64,000 bases of DNA from Spirosoma rhododendri (GTDB lineage: Bacteria > Bacteroidota > Bacteroidia > Cytophagales > Spirosomataceae): positions 5,285,001 through 5,349,000 of the forward strand of contig NZ_CP051677.1 in the NCBI RefSeq assembly GCF_012849055.1, written 5' to 3'. The translations under genes and the position numbers were made by a program. Shown here piece after piece: positions 1-7,521 of this stretch; the stretch's first letter is position 1, and each line of letters opens with the position of its first letter. The notes beneath the pieces are model-generated. The model had not been told where the DNA came from, searched no databases, and saw nothing but the letters and a program-made list of their open reading frames with translations.

Positions 1-40
1 TTTCGGGCGGGCCATACTGCTGGCAGAGGATCGCTTTCAT
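1..40 (-). CDS. NADPH:quinone oxidoreductase-like protein, first 13 codons only
   Basis: An ATG at 40 reading leftward opens a frame beginning MKAILCQQYGPPE, which runs off the left edge. This opening is typical of zinc-independent NADPH:quinone oxidoreductases of the medium-chain dehydrogenase superfamily. Only the N-terminal strand of the GroES-like domain can be seen, so the family is suggested by resemblance and the rest lies outside the window. Another member of the superfamily is complete at 51645-52646. Confidence 0.55.
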   Translation of the reverse strand, partial: MKAILCQQYGPPE

Positions 41-49
41 AGTGGAGCA

Positions 50-79
50 GTATACGGTTTTCGGTTTACAGTTTACGGT
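50..79. repeat. Single copy of GTATACGGTTTTC/GTTTACGGT words
   Basis: The stretch is built from near-repeats of a 9-10 base word (GTATACGGT, GTTTTCGGT, GTTTACAGT, GTTTACGGT). The same words form the palindrome at 4550-4624. No opposite arm is visible before the gene at 240, so this is a lone arm. It lies just upstream of the gene that leaves the left edge. Confidence 0.6.
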
Positions 80-193
80 GACTGGCGCAGTTGCGTAGCC
101 TGGACCTGTGCGCTACACGCGCTAACAATGCACTAAACTACGCGAAAATGTGGGCAAAATGGGCACTTTTCCCGGCAAACGGGCCGTCACCTG

Positions 194-223
194 TTTGGCA
201 AACGCGTTGGTACTGTAGTTTTA
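194..223 (+). promoter_or_regulatory. Bacteroidota-type promoter for the gene at 240
   Basis: TTTG at 194-197 and TAGTTTTA at 216-223 are 18 bases apart. They match the -33 TTTG / -7 TAnnTTTG pattern with one mismatch in the last base, about 16 bases before the ATG. Confidence 0.5.
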
Positions 224-239
224 CCGAAAACCAGTTACT

Positions 240-689
240 ATGCGCTACCTGTCCGTTCTCGTACTTCTGTTACTCACGCTGCCCGGCTTTGCCCAGCAAA
301 AAGAAACCTCCGCCGATAAAGATCGCCGGGCCATTCTGCTGATCCTGAAACAGCAAACTGTCGACTGGAACAGCGGCCGGACTGAGCGGTTTATGAATGG
401 CTACTGGCGTTCGGATTCGCTGACGTTTGTGGGCAAAGCGGGCATCACCTACGGTTACAAAGCCACGCTCGCCAACTACAAAAAACGCTATCCCAGCCGG
501 GCGGCTATGGGCCAGCTTAAATTCGACATTCTCCAGATCGACTTTCCGGCCCCAAACATCGCTTACGTCATCGGCGCCTACCACCTGACCCGCCCGCAGG
601 TCGGCAATGCAGACGGCCATTTCACGCTGTTGTGGCGCAAACTAAAAGGTCAGTGGTTCATCATCAGCGACCACAGCAGTCAGGACTAG
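240..689 (+). CDS. Exported SnoaL-like / DUF4440 family protein
   Basis: This 149-residue protein starts with a signal peptide (MRYLSVLVLLLLTLPGFAQQ), so it is periplasmic or surface-exposed. The body fits the NTF2/SnoaL cone fold of DUF4440 proteins: an N-terminal helix with a VDWNSGRTERFMNGYW segment, then strands ending in FTLLWRKLKGQWFIISDHSS near the C-terminus, the usual last strands of the family. Members bind small ligands or act as small enzymes; no specific activity can be named. The start is supported by the promoter just upstream. Its stop overlaps the stop of the convergent ThuA-like gene by three bases. A second SnoaL-like protein is at 25669. Confidence 0.75.
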   Translation: MRYLSVLVLLLLTLPGFAQQKETSADKDRRAILLILKQQTVDWNSGRTERFMNGYWRSDSLTFVGKAGITYGYKATLANYKKRYPSRAAMGQLKFDILQIDFPAPNIAYVIGAYHLTRPQVGNADGHFTLLWRKLKGQWFIISDHSSQD

Positions 690-1510
690 TGCGACCTCGC
701 TCCCAACCACAGCAACCCATCCAGAATTAGCTGGTTCTGCTCGGGACTGCTAAAGGTCGACGATAGCTCCTGATTGGTACCGTGTTCGTAGTCGATGTCG
801 TTGTGGCCCATGTTGAGGTACAGCATGCGGTACCGCTTGTTCGTCCAGACGACGGGGTAGTAGCCGCTGTGCCAGATTTCGTGCGGTTTGGGACCAGTAC
901 CAAGCGGAAAGCTCGTTGAATCGACAGCCAGCAGAATGTCGATGTCAGAGTTCTTCCGCAGGTCGTTCTGCCAGCGATACCATTCATTCGGCGACGCTTT
1001 AAACGTTCGCGGCAGGTGGCGCGTAGCGGGATGCTTCGGGTCTTCGACGCGCAGAATGGCCGAGGTCGGTCGCCAGGTGTTGCTGCCGTACTGACCCGAG
1101 CCCAAAAACGTGTCGTGGTACCAGTTCCAGTTCTGCGGATAAGTCGATGGTGTCAGGGCAAAGGCGGAAAAGTGAAAGCCCATCCAGCCCCCGCCCCGCT
1201 CCATGTATTGCTGAAATGCCGCCCGCTGCGCCGGGTCGTCGGGACGCGTGTCGAGAAACAGCACGACCTGATAGCGCGACAGGAAATTGGCGTTCAGGTT
1301 AGTCCAGTCGCTGGTTGAATCGTACTGAAAGCCGTGCTGTGCTGCCATTTTCGGAAACCAGCGGTTGGCTTCATGCACGAAGCTGATGTGCGCCTGATCG
1401 TTTTTTGCGGTGTAGAACGCGATAACCCGGAAAGACGGTTTTTTCTGCGCCTGACCGCTAATCGAGAGAAACAGCAGCGGTAAAAACAATAAGAATCGAA
1501 CTATCGACAT
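686..1510 (-). CDS. Secreted ThuA-like domain protein
   Basis: The product has 274 residues with a signal peptide ending near residue 21 (SGQAQ). The rest matches the ThuA-like, class I glutamine-amidotransferase-like fold: VIAFYTAKNDQAHISF at the N-terminus, VVLFLDTR in the middle, GGGWMGFHFSAFA near residue 107, and a late YRMLYLNMGHND strand where ThuA proteins carry their conserved G-H. ThuA proteins are linked to disaccharide use in rhizobia, and in Bacteroidota the domain is common in secreted carbohydrate-related proteins; no reaction is established for this one. It lies 3 bases downstream of the beta-barrel gene at 1514-2188, so the two are probably co-transcribed. Confidence 0.8.
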   Translation of the reverse strand: MSIVRFLLFLPLLFLSISGQAQKKPSFRVIAFYTAKNDQAHISFVHEANRWFPKMAAQHGFQYDSTSDWTNLNANFLSRYQVVLFLDTRPDDPAQRAAFQQYMERGGGWMGFHFSAFALTPSTYPQNWNWYHDTFLGSGQYGSNTWRPTSAILRVEDPKHPATRHLPRTFKASPNEWYRWQNDLRKNSDIDILLAVDSTSFPLGTGPKPHEIWHSGYYPVVWTNKRYRMLYLNMGHNDIDYEHGTNQELSSTFSSPEQNQLILDGLLWLGARSH

Positions 1511-1513
1511 TGC

Positions 1514-2188
1514 TTAAAACGTATAAAACACCTGCGTTTGCAGACTGGCCCGGCCCGAAAAATACGACGAATACGTACCTTGTGGCAGGTAATAATTGAA
1601 CGTTGGCTGAACGGCCAGCGACAGGTGATTGCTCATTCGGTAAATAGCCCCCACCCCGACGGTTGGCACGACCGTCACGGCATGTTTACCCGTCTTAATC
1701 CGTATCTCCTGATCGTTGCCAATGTTCAGGTAGTTTGTTGACCGAAAACTCAGTAAAGCTCCTGCCGAGAAATAGGGCGACAGTCGCCGGGTCGATGATT
1801 GAAAATTGACCAGTACCGGTACCTGAACATTACGCCCACGAGTCTGACCAACAATAAAGTCTACACTGGGTGTATTTGTCTCAACACTTGGCATATCCGT
1901 CCGGGTATAACTCATCCAGACACCTGTCGACACCGACCAGCGTGGCACAAATTCATACTTACCCATCACCCCAACCGTATACCCCCGACCAGTTATCCGA
2001 CTGGAAACGTCAACAGGAATTATATTCCCGTTACTGTTACCTGGCAGTAAAAACGTCTGTTTAGCTTTTAAATAACTGTACGTTGGGGCCCCGCTGACCG
2101 ACAGCGAAAACTTGCCCTGAGCAAAGCCGCTGTAGGCTGACAGCAACACCATTATGACCGCAATGACGACACCAACGACAGTTTTCAT
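1514..2188 (-). CDS. Outer-membrane beta-barrel protein (porin-family type)
   Basis: The 224-residue protein starts at the ATG at 2188, which gives a clear signal peptide (MKTVVGVVIAVIMVLLSAYS, then GFAQ). A longer frame upstream would put 35 Arg/Pro-rich residues before it and is not believed. The body alternates polar and hydrophobic residues in short strands and ends in a C-terminal phenylalanine (QTQVFYTF), the usual outer-membrane assembly signal. It resembles the small 8-stranded outer-membrane beta-barrel proteins of Bacteroidota; substrate unknown. It is the promoter-proximal member of a pair with the ThuA-like gene. A GC-rich hairpin lies in its upstream region. Confidence 0.75.
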   Translation of the reverse strand: MKTVVGVVIAVIMVLLSAYSGFAQGKFSLSVSGAPTYSYLKAKQTFLLPGNSNGNIIPVDVSSRITGRGYTVGVMGKYEFVPRWSVSTGVWMSYTRTDMPSVETNTPSVDFIVGQTRGRNVQVPVLVNFQSSTRRLSPYFSAGALLSFRSTNYLNIGNDQEIRIKTGKHAVTVVPTVGVGAIYRMSNHLSLAVQPTFNYYLPQGTYSSYFSGRASLQTQVFYTF

Positions 2189-2230
2189 GATTCGATCGGC
2201 ATAAGGTGGCAGACAGTTTAGTAACGAAAC

Positions 2231-2281
2231 GGCCGGGGCTTGCCGCCCCCGATTTCCGGGTAAACGGACAAGCCCCCGGCC
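2231..2281. repeat. GC-rich inverted repeat upstream of the beta-barrel gene
   Basis: GGCCGGGGCTTG at 2231-2242 pairs with CAAGCCCCCGGCC at 2269-2281, with one bulged base. It sits 43 bases before the ATG at 2188. It could be a structured leader, the terminator of a transcript from the aldose epimerase side, or a palindromic repeat; nothing decides between these. Confidence 0.5.
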
Positions 2282-2348
2282 TGGTTGGAACATTGTGCCG
2301 GGTTTAACAGCATCTTAACAAAATCGCTGTCTTACAGGCACTTCGACC

Positions 2349-3497
2349 TTATTTAGCCGAGAAAGTATAGATCGTCGTGGTCTGGTATGTCTGACCCGGC
2401 CGCAGCACCGTCGAAGGGAAGTTGGGCTGGTTCGGCGAATCAGGATAATGCTCGGTTTCGAGGCAAAGGGCAAAGCGTTTTTTAAACGTTACACCCCGTC
2501 CTTCCAGCGTACCGTCGAGGAAGTTGCCGGTGTAGAACTGCACCGCCGGTTCGGTCGACTGCACCTCCATCACCCGGCCGCTCGTTGGCTCCATCACGGT
2601 AGCCACCTTTTTCATTGTCTTGCTGCTGTCGGTCAGCACCCAGGCGTGGTCGTAGCCACCGCCATTTTTGATCTGCACGTCGGTCGAGTCGTTGATGCTC
2701 TTGCCGATGACGCGGGGCTGGGTAAAGTCGAAGGGTGTACCGGCTACGGGTTGCAGCTGCCCGGTCGGGATCAGGTCTTTGCTGACGGGGATAAATTTGT
2801 CGGCGTAGATCGTTACGACATGATCGAGGATATCGCGCTTCACACCACCCGTCAGGTTGAAATACGTATGGTTGGTCAGGTTTACGACGGTCGGCTTATC
2901 GGTCGTGGCTTTGTAGTCGATCTTCAGCGCGTTGTCTTTTTGCAGCGTATAGGTCACTTCCACACTCAGCGCGCCGGGGTAACCTTCTTCACCATCCTTC
3001 GATACGTAGGTCAGTTTCAGCGCCGGTTCGTCGCCATCGATGGGCGTAGCCGCCCAAACGCGTTTGTCGAAGCCTTTCGCGCCACCATGCAGACTGTTGG
3101 GGCCGTTGTTGGTTGGCAGCGTATACGCCTTACCGTCGAGCGTAAATTTCCCCTTCGCAATCCGGTTGCCGTAGCGGCCGATCAGCGCCCCAAAGAACGG
3201 AACGCCTTTTTCGTAACCCGCCAGCGAATCCATTCCCAGCGTCACTTCCTCAAACTTGCCCTCCTTATCGGGGGCCGTCAGCGACACGATGGCACCGCCG
3301 TACGTAGAAATTTTGGCGGTCATACCGGCCGCGTTGTGCAGGGTGTACAGATCGACGGCCTGCCCATCCGACAGGGTTCCGAACGACGCTTTTTCGATAC
3401 CGGCCTTTTGCTCAGCATCTTTCTTGGGGGAACAGCTATTCATCATCAGTAAGCCACCGGTTAGTACGGTCAGCAGAAATCGGGTTGAAACAAACAT
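2349..3497 (-). CDS. galM: Aldose 1-epimerase (mutarotase), lipoprotein
   Basis: The 382-residue protein has a lipoprotein signal with a cysteine at residue 22 (MMNSC), then the complete galactose-mutarotase beta-sandwich. It interconverts alpha and beta anomers of aldoses such as galactose and glucose. Family motifs are present: RYGNRIAKGKFTLDG, NLTNHTYFNLTGG with the catalytic histidine, GYDHAWVL, and the terminal ETEHYPDSPNQPNFPS block carrying the catalytic glutamate. The lipid anchor suggests action on sugars at the membrane or in the periplasm, common in Bacteroidota. It is divergent from the sugar isomerase-like gene at 3668. Confidence 0.92.
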   Translation of the reverse strand: MFVSTRFLLTVLTGGLLMMNSCSPKKDAEQKAGIEKASFGTLSDGQAVDLYTLHNAAGMTAKISTYGGAIVSLTAPDKEGKFEEVTLGMDSLAGYEKGVPFFGALIGRYGNRIAKGKFTLDGKAYTLPTNNGPNSLHGGAKGFDKRVWAATPIDGDEPALKLTYVSKDGEEGYPGALSVEVTYTLQKDNALKIDYKATTDKPTVVNLTNHTYFNLTGGVKRDILDHVVTIYADKFIPVSKDLIPTGQLQPVAGTPFDFTQPRVIGKSINDSTDVQIKNGGGYDHAWVLTDSSKTMKKVATVMEPTSGRVMEVQSTEPAVQFYTGNFLDGTLEGRGVTFKKRFALCLETEHYPDSPNQPNFPSTVLRPGQTYQTTTIYTFSAK

Positions 3498-3667
3498 AGG
3501 AGCTTGTGTTAAGAAGGCACCGGCTTTCGGTGTGTTATCGGTTTTCTGACTCCTTAAAGGCTTTTCGCGAACGAATGTACTGACCTTGCCGGTGAATTTC
3601 TAAACAGTCGTTCAGCGGTAGAAAAGCTTTACATTCGCGTTTTACCTCAGTATTCTCAACTTTTATC

Positions 3668-4537
3668 ATGCAACGACGCGATTTTATCCGGCAGTCAGCC
3701 CTGCTGACCGCTGGCGCTCTTACCCTCAGCCAAACCAGCCTACTGGCTGGTGCTCCTGCTAAAACCATCAGTCCATTCGGCGTACAGCTATACAGCGTAC
3801 GCGACGTTATCGGCAAAGACCCCAAAGGCGTGATGACGCAGCTGGCTCAGATGGGCTATAAACAGTTTGAAAGCTACAGCGGTCAGCAGGGCTTTCTGTG
3901 GGGCATGACGCCCGCTGAGATGAAGTCATTCCTCAAGGACATCGGCGTCAATATGGTCAGCACGCACTTCAACTACGGCCAGCAGAAAGACAACGACAGC
4001 GAACTGCAAAAAAGCTTCGATATGGCGAAAGGCGCGGGCCTGACCTATATCCTCTGCCCGTACATCGGCCCGCAGAAGTCGTTCGACGACTGGAAACGCA
4101 TTGCCGACCGGTTCAACGTCGTTGGCGAAATGGCCCGAAAAAGCGGGATGAAATTCGGCTATCACAACCACGACTACTCGTTCAAACCACTCGACGGCAA
4201 GATTCCGCAGGAGTACCTGCTGGCCAATACCGACCCCAAGAACGTGATGTTCGAGCTGGACCTGTGCTGGATCGACGTAGCGGGTCAGGACACCGAAGCG
4301 CACCTGAAAAAGTACGGCAAGCGCTACGAACTCTGCCACATCAAGGATTACAAGAAAGTGGATGGCAAACCCGTGCAGAACGACCTCGGCAAAGGAGCCG
4401 TCGACTTCAAAAAGACGCTGCGCGTCGCGATGGAAAACGGCATGAAGTATTACATCGTCGAGCAGGAAGAATACCCCGGTGAGGTATTGGTCAGCATGAA
4501 AAACGATGCTGAGTACATGAAGACGTTATCTGTGTAG
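3668..4537 (+). CDS. Exported sugar phosphate isomerase/epimerase-like TIM-barrel protein
   Basis: The 289-residue protein opens with a twin-arginine-type signal (MQRRDFIRQSALLTAGALTL), implying export in folded form. The mature part is an AP-endonuclease-2/xylose-isomerase-like TIM barrel: FGVQLYSVRD at the first strand, YHNHDYSF near residue 160, FELDLCWIDVAG near 195, CHIKDYK near 221 and IVEQEEYPG near 262, which together supply the usual Glu/Asp/His metal ligands. Relatives isomerise or epimerise sugars and inositols; the substrate here is unknown. The divergent mutarotase supports a role in sugar use. It is followed by a palindrome and faces the ScyD-like gene. Confidence 0.85.
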   Translation: MQRRDFIRQSALLTAGALTLSQTSLLAGAPAKTISPFGVQLYSVRDVIGKDPKGVMTQLAQMGYKQFESYSGQQGFLWGMTPAEMKSFLKDIGVNMVSTHFNYGQQKDNDSELQKSFDMAKGAGLTYILCPYIGPQKSFDDWKRIADRFNVVGEMARKSGMKFGYHNHDYSFKPLDGKIPQEYLLANTDPKNVMFELDLCWIDVAGQDTEAHLKKYGKRYELCHIKDYKKVDGKPVQNDLGKGAVDFKKTLRVAMENGMKYYIVEQEEYPGEVLVSMKNDAEYMKTLSV

Positions 4538-4549
4538 GTGTACAGTTTT

Positions 4550-4624
4550 CGGTATACGGTTTACGGTGGTAATTCCCCGCTGGGCGACCGGTGCGTGATG
4601 ACGCCAACTGTAAACCGTATACCG
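4550..4624. repeat. 15-bp perfect palindrome of the GTATACGGTTTAC class between convergent genes
   Basis: CGGTATACGGTTTAC at 4550-4564 pairs perfectly with 4610-4624, leaving a 45-base middle that also pairs in part (CGGTGG with CCAACT-like bases). It fills the gap between the stops at 4537 and 4628, so it could terminate transcription from both sides. The arm words recur at 50-79. Confidence 0.8.
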
Positions 4625-4627
4625 TAT

Positions 4628-5629
4628 TTAAAACGTGATTTTCGACAGCGTTCCGTCGCCCATGCTCAGTAGGTAAGCGGTGTGATTGTCGGCCACTTTC
4701 AGGTCGGTCGGCATATTGAGGTTATCCAGAATCACGTCGCTGCTGGAGCCTTTTGCCCGTAATAACCGGCCCGTCTTTGGCGTGAATCCCTGCGCCCCGA
4801 ACGTACCAAATTCGAGCACCAGATAATTACCGATTCCGTCGTTCTCAATATCGACCAGACTGTTGAACGTTTGCTGGAACACGGTGGTGTTACCCCCGAG
4901 GTCCATACGGTAGATCATCGCCTTGCCAGCCGGGAAGGGAAAACCCAGCAAGGTACTCATGGCAAACTGTCGGCTATCGTAGGTAATCCCCGTCGGAACC
5001 GACTGGATAACCGGTGGGCCAACAGGAGTTGGGTTGGGGATGCCCGGCACCGCCGTCACAACACTCAATTGCCCGGTTTTCGACCGCCTGATGACCGCAT
5101 TTGCGGCTGCGTCGGCGAAATACAGTGCGCCATCGGGGCCCAGAGTCATGTTGTACAGGTGCGATTCGCCCGTGTCCTGCGCGAAGTTGTAGTCGATCAC
5201 AAACTGCTGAATATTTTCCGGAGTTAGACTACTTGCGGCAACCGACGCATTACCAGCGTTGATTGAAGCAAGACTAATCGTGTACAGCCCCTTCGCGTTC
5301 AGGATGTACAGCATCCCATCGGCGGCAAGCAGGTGGTCGGTTGCATCCAGCTCGTTGTCGGGGCGTCTGAACGAGTACAGGCCCGTAACCACAGGCCGTA
5401 TCGTACCGTCCGGCGCAATTTCCGATACGCGACCGTCATTGTTACCCGTTCCCTGTTCGCTCACAAAGACCCGCCCACTGGCGTCGGTTTCTACCCCAAT
5501 CGGACCCACCAGCCCCCTGACCAGTGTAGTCACTGTCGGCTGGATGGGGGCGGTAAGCTGGTGATCCTGGCAACTGGAGAGAACGCACCCAGCCAGCAAA
5601 AACGGCAATACAGGAAGTTTGTAGCGCAT
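4628..5629 (-). CDS. ScyD/ScyE-family beta-propeller lipoprotein
   Basis: The ATG at 5629 gives 333 residues with a lipoprotein signal (LPFLLAGC, cysteine near residue 15, another in LSSC). The remainder has repeated propeller blades of the form GPDGALYFADAAANAV, GVETDASGRVFVSEQG and GIGNYLVLEFG, matching the ScyD/ScyE family. That family was named from the cyanobacterial scytonemin cluster but is widespread as an uncharacterised NHL-like propeller, so no role in pigment synthesis is implied. It is convergent with the isomerase-like gene. A longer frame to 5680 would add 17 residues before the signal and is rejected. Confidence 0.75.
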   Translation of the reverse strand: MRYKLPVLPFLLAGCVLSSCQDHQLTAPIQPTVTTLVRGLVGPIGVETDASGRVFVSEQGTGNNDGRVSEIAPDGTIRPVVTGLYSFRRPDNELDATDHLLAADGMLYILNAKGLYTISLASINAGNASVAASSLTPENIQQFVIDYNFAQDTGESHLYNMTLGPDGALYFADAAANAVIRRSKTGQLSVVTAVPGIPNPTPVGPPVIQSVPTGITYDSRQFAMSTLLGFPFPAGKAMIYRMDLGGNTTVFQQTFNSLVDIENDGIGNYLVLEFGTFGAQGFTPKTGRLLRAKGSSSDVILDNLNMPTDLKVADNHTAYLLSMGDGTLSKITF

Positions 5630-5905
5630 AACATGAGTTGTTTTAAGAGGAAGTTGCGGCTGGCCTGAACCCCAGACCACCTGCTATCAAATATAAATCC
5701 CTGACAAGCAACCCACTACAATCATATTCGTAAACGGTCGAGTATGGATCGCACCCTAGAAAATCATACGCCTGCCTCCTGTCCCGGCTGTTCTGGCTTG
5801 TTGACAGTAGTACCGGCGTAACCCACTGCCCGATTCCGGCGTTATCACTAGAACCGTCTACTAGTCGCGCTGTACGCATTTCCGGCTGGCTCCCCGCGGC
5901 CACTT

Positions 5906-6940
5906 ATGTTCGAATCGCTCTCTCTACTCGTTCTACTGCTCATTTTTGTCGTAGCCGCAGCCGTTGTCTGGTGGGCCGGTACATCACTTTCCGATACCAC
6001 CGACACACTCGACAAACGCTTTAAATTGGGCGAAGCACTGGGCGGCACCATCGTACTGGCTGTCGTGACCAACCTGCCCGAAATTGCTATTACCGTCAGT
6101 GCTGCCCTGAGCAACAAAATTGAACTGGCGGTGGGGAATATTCTGGGTGGCATTGCCCTGCAAACGGTGGTGCTGGTGCTGCTGGATGCCTTCGGCGTGG
6201 GCAAACAGGATACGCTGACGAGCAAGCAATCGTCGCTGACGCCGGTGCTGGAAGCCGCCCTTGTCATCGCCATGCTCACGCTGGTTGTGATAGGCCATCA
6301 GCTTCCCGACGATCTTGTTTTCGCCCGACTTACCCCGGTCAGTATCCTGCTGATTGGGGTCTGGATGGTGGGCGTCTGGCTCGTAGGTAAGTCGCACAAC
6401 GGGCTAGCCTGGCAAGCCAGTTCCCCCACTACCACACCCGGCAAGGGGCAGTCGGACACCGACAAACGTAGCACGGGAAAAACGGTACTGCTGTTTGGCA
6501 TTGCCGCGCTGGCAACGCTGGCAGGTGGGGTTGCGCTGGAAGAAAGTGGCGGTGCGATGTCGAAAAAGCTGGGTATGGACGGCGTTATTTTCGGCGCCAC
6601 GGTGCTGGCAGCGGCCACCTCCCTACCCGAAGTCTCGACGGGCCTCGCGTCTATCAAAAACAAAGATTACACGCTGGCCATCAGCGACATATTCGGTGGC
6701 AACGCCTTTTTACCCGTCCTGCTGGCACTGGCAACGATCATTTCGGGCAAGCCCGTGCTGCCCACCGCCCAGAAAAGCGACATTTACCTGACGGGGCTGG
6801 GCATACTCGTTACGGTACCGTACATCTACGGTGCCCTGTTTCGCCCGAAACGCCAGATCGCCCGGATGGGTCTCGACTCGTTCGTGGTGCTGATCGTTTA
6901 CCTTATCGGTGCCGCCGGGCTGTTTATGATCGCGAAGTAG
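5906..6940 (+). CDS. Sodium/calcium exchanger family membrane protein (CaCA)
   Basis: The 344-residue integral membrane protein has about ten hydrophobic segments in two inverted halves. Each half carries the alpha-repeat signature of cation/calcium exchangers: GGTIVLAVVTNLPEIAI with VGNILGG in the first, and GATVLAAATSLPEVSTG with SDIFGGNAF in the second. The acidic residue after the proline (PE) in both repeats is the ion-binding glutamate. A hydrophilic Ser/Thr/Asp/Lys-rich loop near residues 170-190 separates the halves. It should exchange Ca2+ or a similar cation for Na+ or H+ across the inner membrane; the exact ion is inferred only at family level. Confidence 0.88.
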   Translation: MFESLSLLVLLLIFVVAAAVVWWAGTSLSDTTDTLDKRFKLGEALGGTIVLAVVTNLPEIAITVSAALSNKIELAVGNILGGIALQTVVLVLLDAFGVGKQDTLTSKQSSLTPVLEAALVIAMLTLVVIGHQLPDDLVFARLTPVSILLIGVWMVGVWLVGKSHNGLAWQASSPTTTPGKGQSDTDKRSTGKTVLLFGIAALATLAGGVALEESGGAMSKKLGMDGVIFGATVLAAATSLPEVSTGLASIKNKDYTLAISDIFGGNAFLPVLLALATIISGKPVLPTAQKSDIYLTGLGILVTVPYIYGALFRPKRQIARMGLDSFVVLIVYLIGAAGLFMIAK

Positions 6941-6969
6941 CTACAGACTGGCTCCATAGTCATTAATTT

Positions 6970-7052
6970 TTGTCATTCCGAGGTACGAGGAACCTTCGGT
7001 AGCAAACGGTTTACACTAATATCCGAAGATTCCTCGTACCTCGGAATGACAA
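6970..7052. repeat. REP-like palindrome, TGTCATTCC class, copy 1
   Basis: A 23-base perfect inverted repeat has arms at 6970-6992 and 7030-7052; the outer bases are TTGTCATTCCGAGG. The inner bases continue CCTTCGG...CCGAAGA. The same outer word and the inner CTTC/GAAG pair occur in the copy at 25533-25623, and a shorter relative is at 19120-19160. It lies between the convergent exchanger and cupin genes. Confidence 0.85.
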
Positions 7053-7062
7053 GCAAAACCAG

Positions 7063-7380
7063 CTACCGGTTGGCGTTCCAGACCAGAATCGTGCAGCCGC
7101 TGGGGCTGGTGGCGTGGTGCTCCGTCCCGACGGGGTAATACAGGTAAGCGCCCGGCCCAAATTCGCGTCCATTCTCTACCTGCGGATCGACATACACACC
7201 ATCGACCACGAACACCTCATCCGGAACAGAGTGGGCATGAACGGGGAAGGCCCGCCCGGCGCCAATGCGAATCAGCGTCCGTTTTTCACCCGGCAAACTA
7301 CGTAACATCGTTTTCTCAACGCCTTCGGTTACGGTTTCCCACGTCTGTTCGGCTGCGTCGATAGTCTGTATCATCGTCAT
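7063..7380 (-). CDS. Cupin-domain protein (ChrR-like)
   Basis: The ATG at 7380 gives 105 residues; a GTG at 7398 would add six and an ATG at 7374 would remove two. It is a single small beta-barrel cupin. The first cupin motif is FPVHAHSVPDEVFVVDG, with two histidines and a glutamate as metal ligands, and the second is YPVGTEHHATSPSG with the third histidine. These short cupins resemble the ChrR/anti-sigma C-terminal cupin and stand-alone metal-binding cupins; substrate unknown. It is divergent from a LysR regulator at 7522, the layout of a LysR-controlled target gene, so regulation by that neighbour is likely. Confidence 0.75.
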   Translation of the reverse strand: MTMIQTIDAAEQTWETVTEGVEKTMLRSLPGEKRTLIRIGAGRAFPVHAHSVPDEVFVVDGVYVDPQVENGREFGPGAYLYYPVGTEHHATSPSGCTILVWNANR

Positions 7381-7478
7381 AGATTTTGTATTTTTCACGA
7401 AGTTAAGCCGTGATAGTATTTCGCGAATAGCACGCCGTGAACCAACGCACTATTTTCACGCTGCTGGAGTAGCCGTAA

Positions 7479-7510
7479 TGGTACTGCGAGTTCGAATCCC
7501 TCGCTCTCTG
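7479..7510 (+). other. tRNA-Ser-like 3-prime end fragment
   Basis: The bases around GAGTTCGAATCCCTCGCTC, followed by TCTG, resemble the T-arm and acceptor strand of a bacterial serine tRNA. No matching 5-prime acceptor strand, D-arm or anticodon arm exists upstream, so this is not a working tRNA gene. It may be a remnant, for example of a past integration site, or a chance match. Confidence 0.3.
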
Positions 7511-7521
7511 TAACTTGCCAC

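Noticed and set aside
2448..3452. Long rightward open frame opposite the aldose epimerase gene
   Set aside because: It is antisense to a gene with full family motifs; its product is His/Val/Arg-rich and matches nothing.
5643..5903. 86-codon leftward frame between the ScyD-like and exchanger genes
   Set aside because: Mixed composition, no motif; it overlaps the expected promoter regions of both neighbours.
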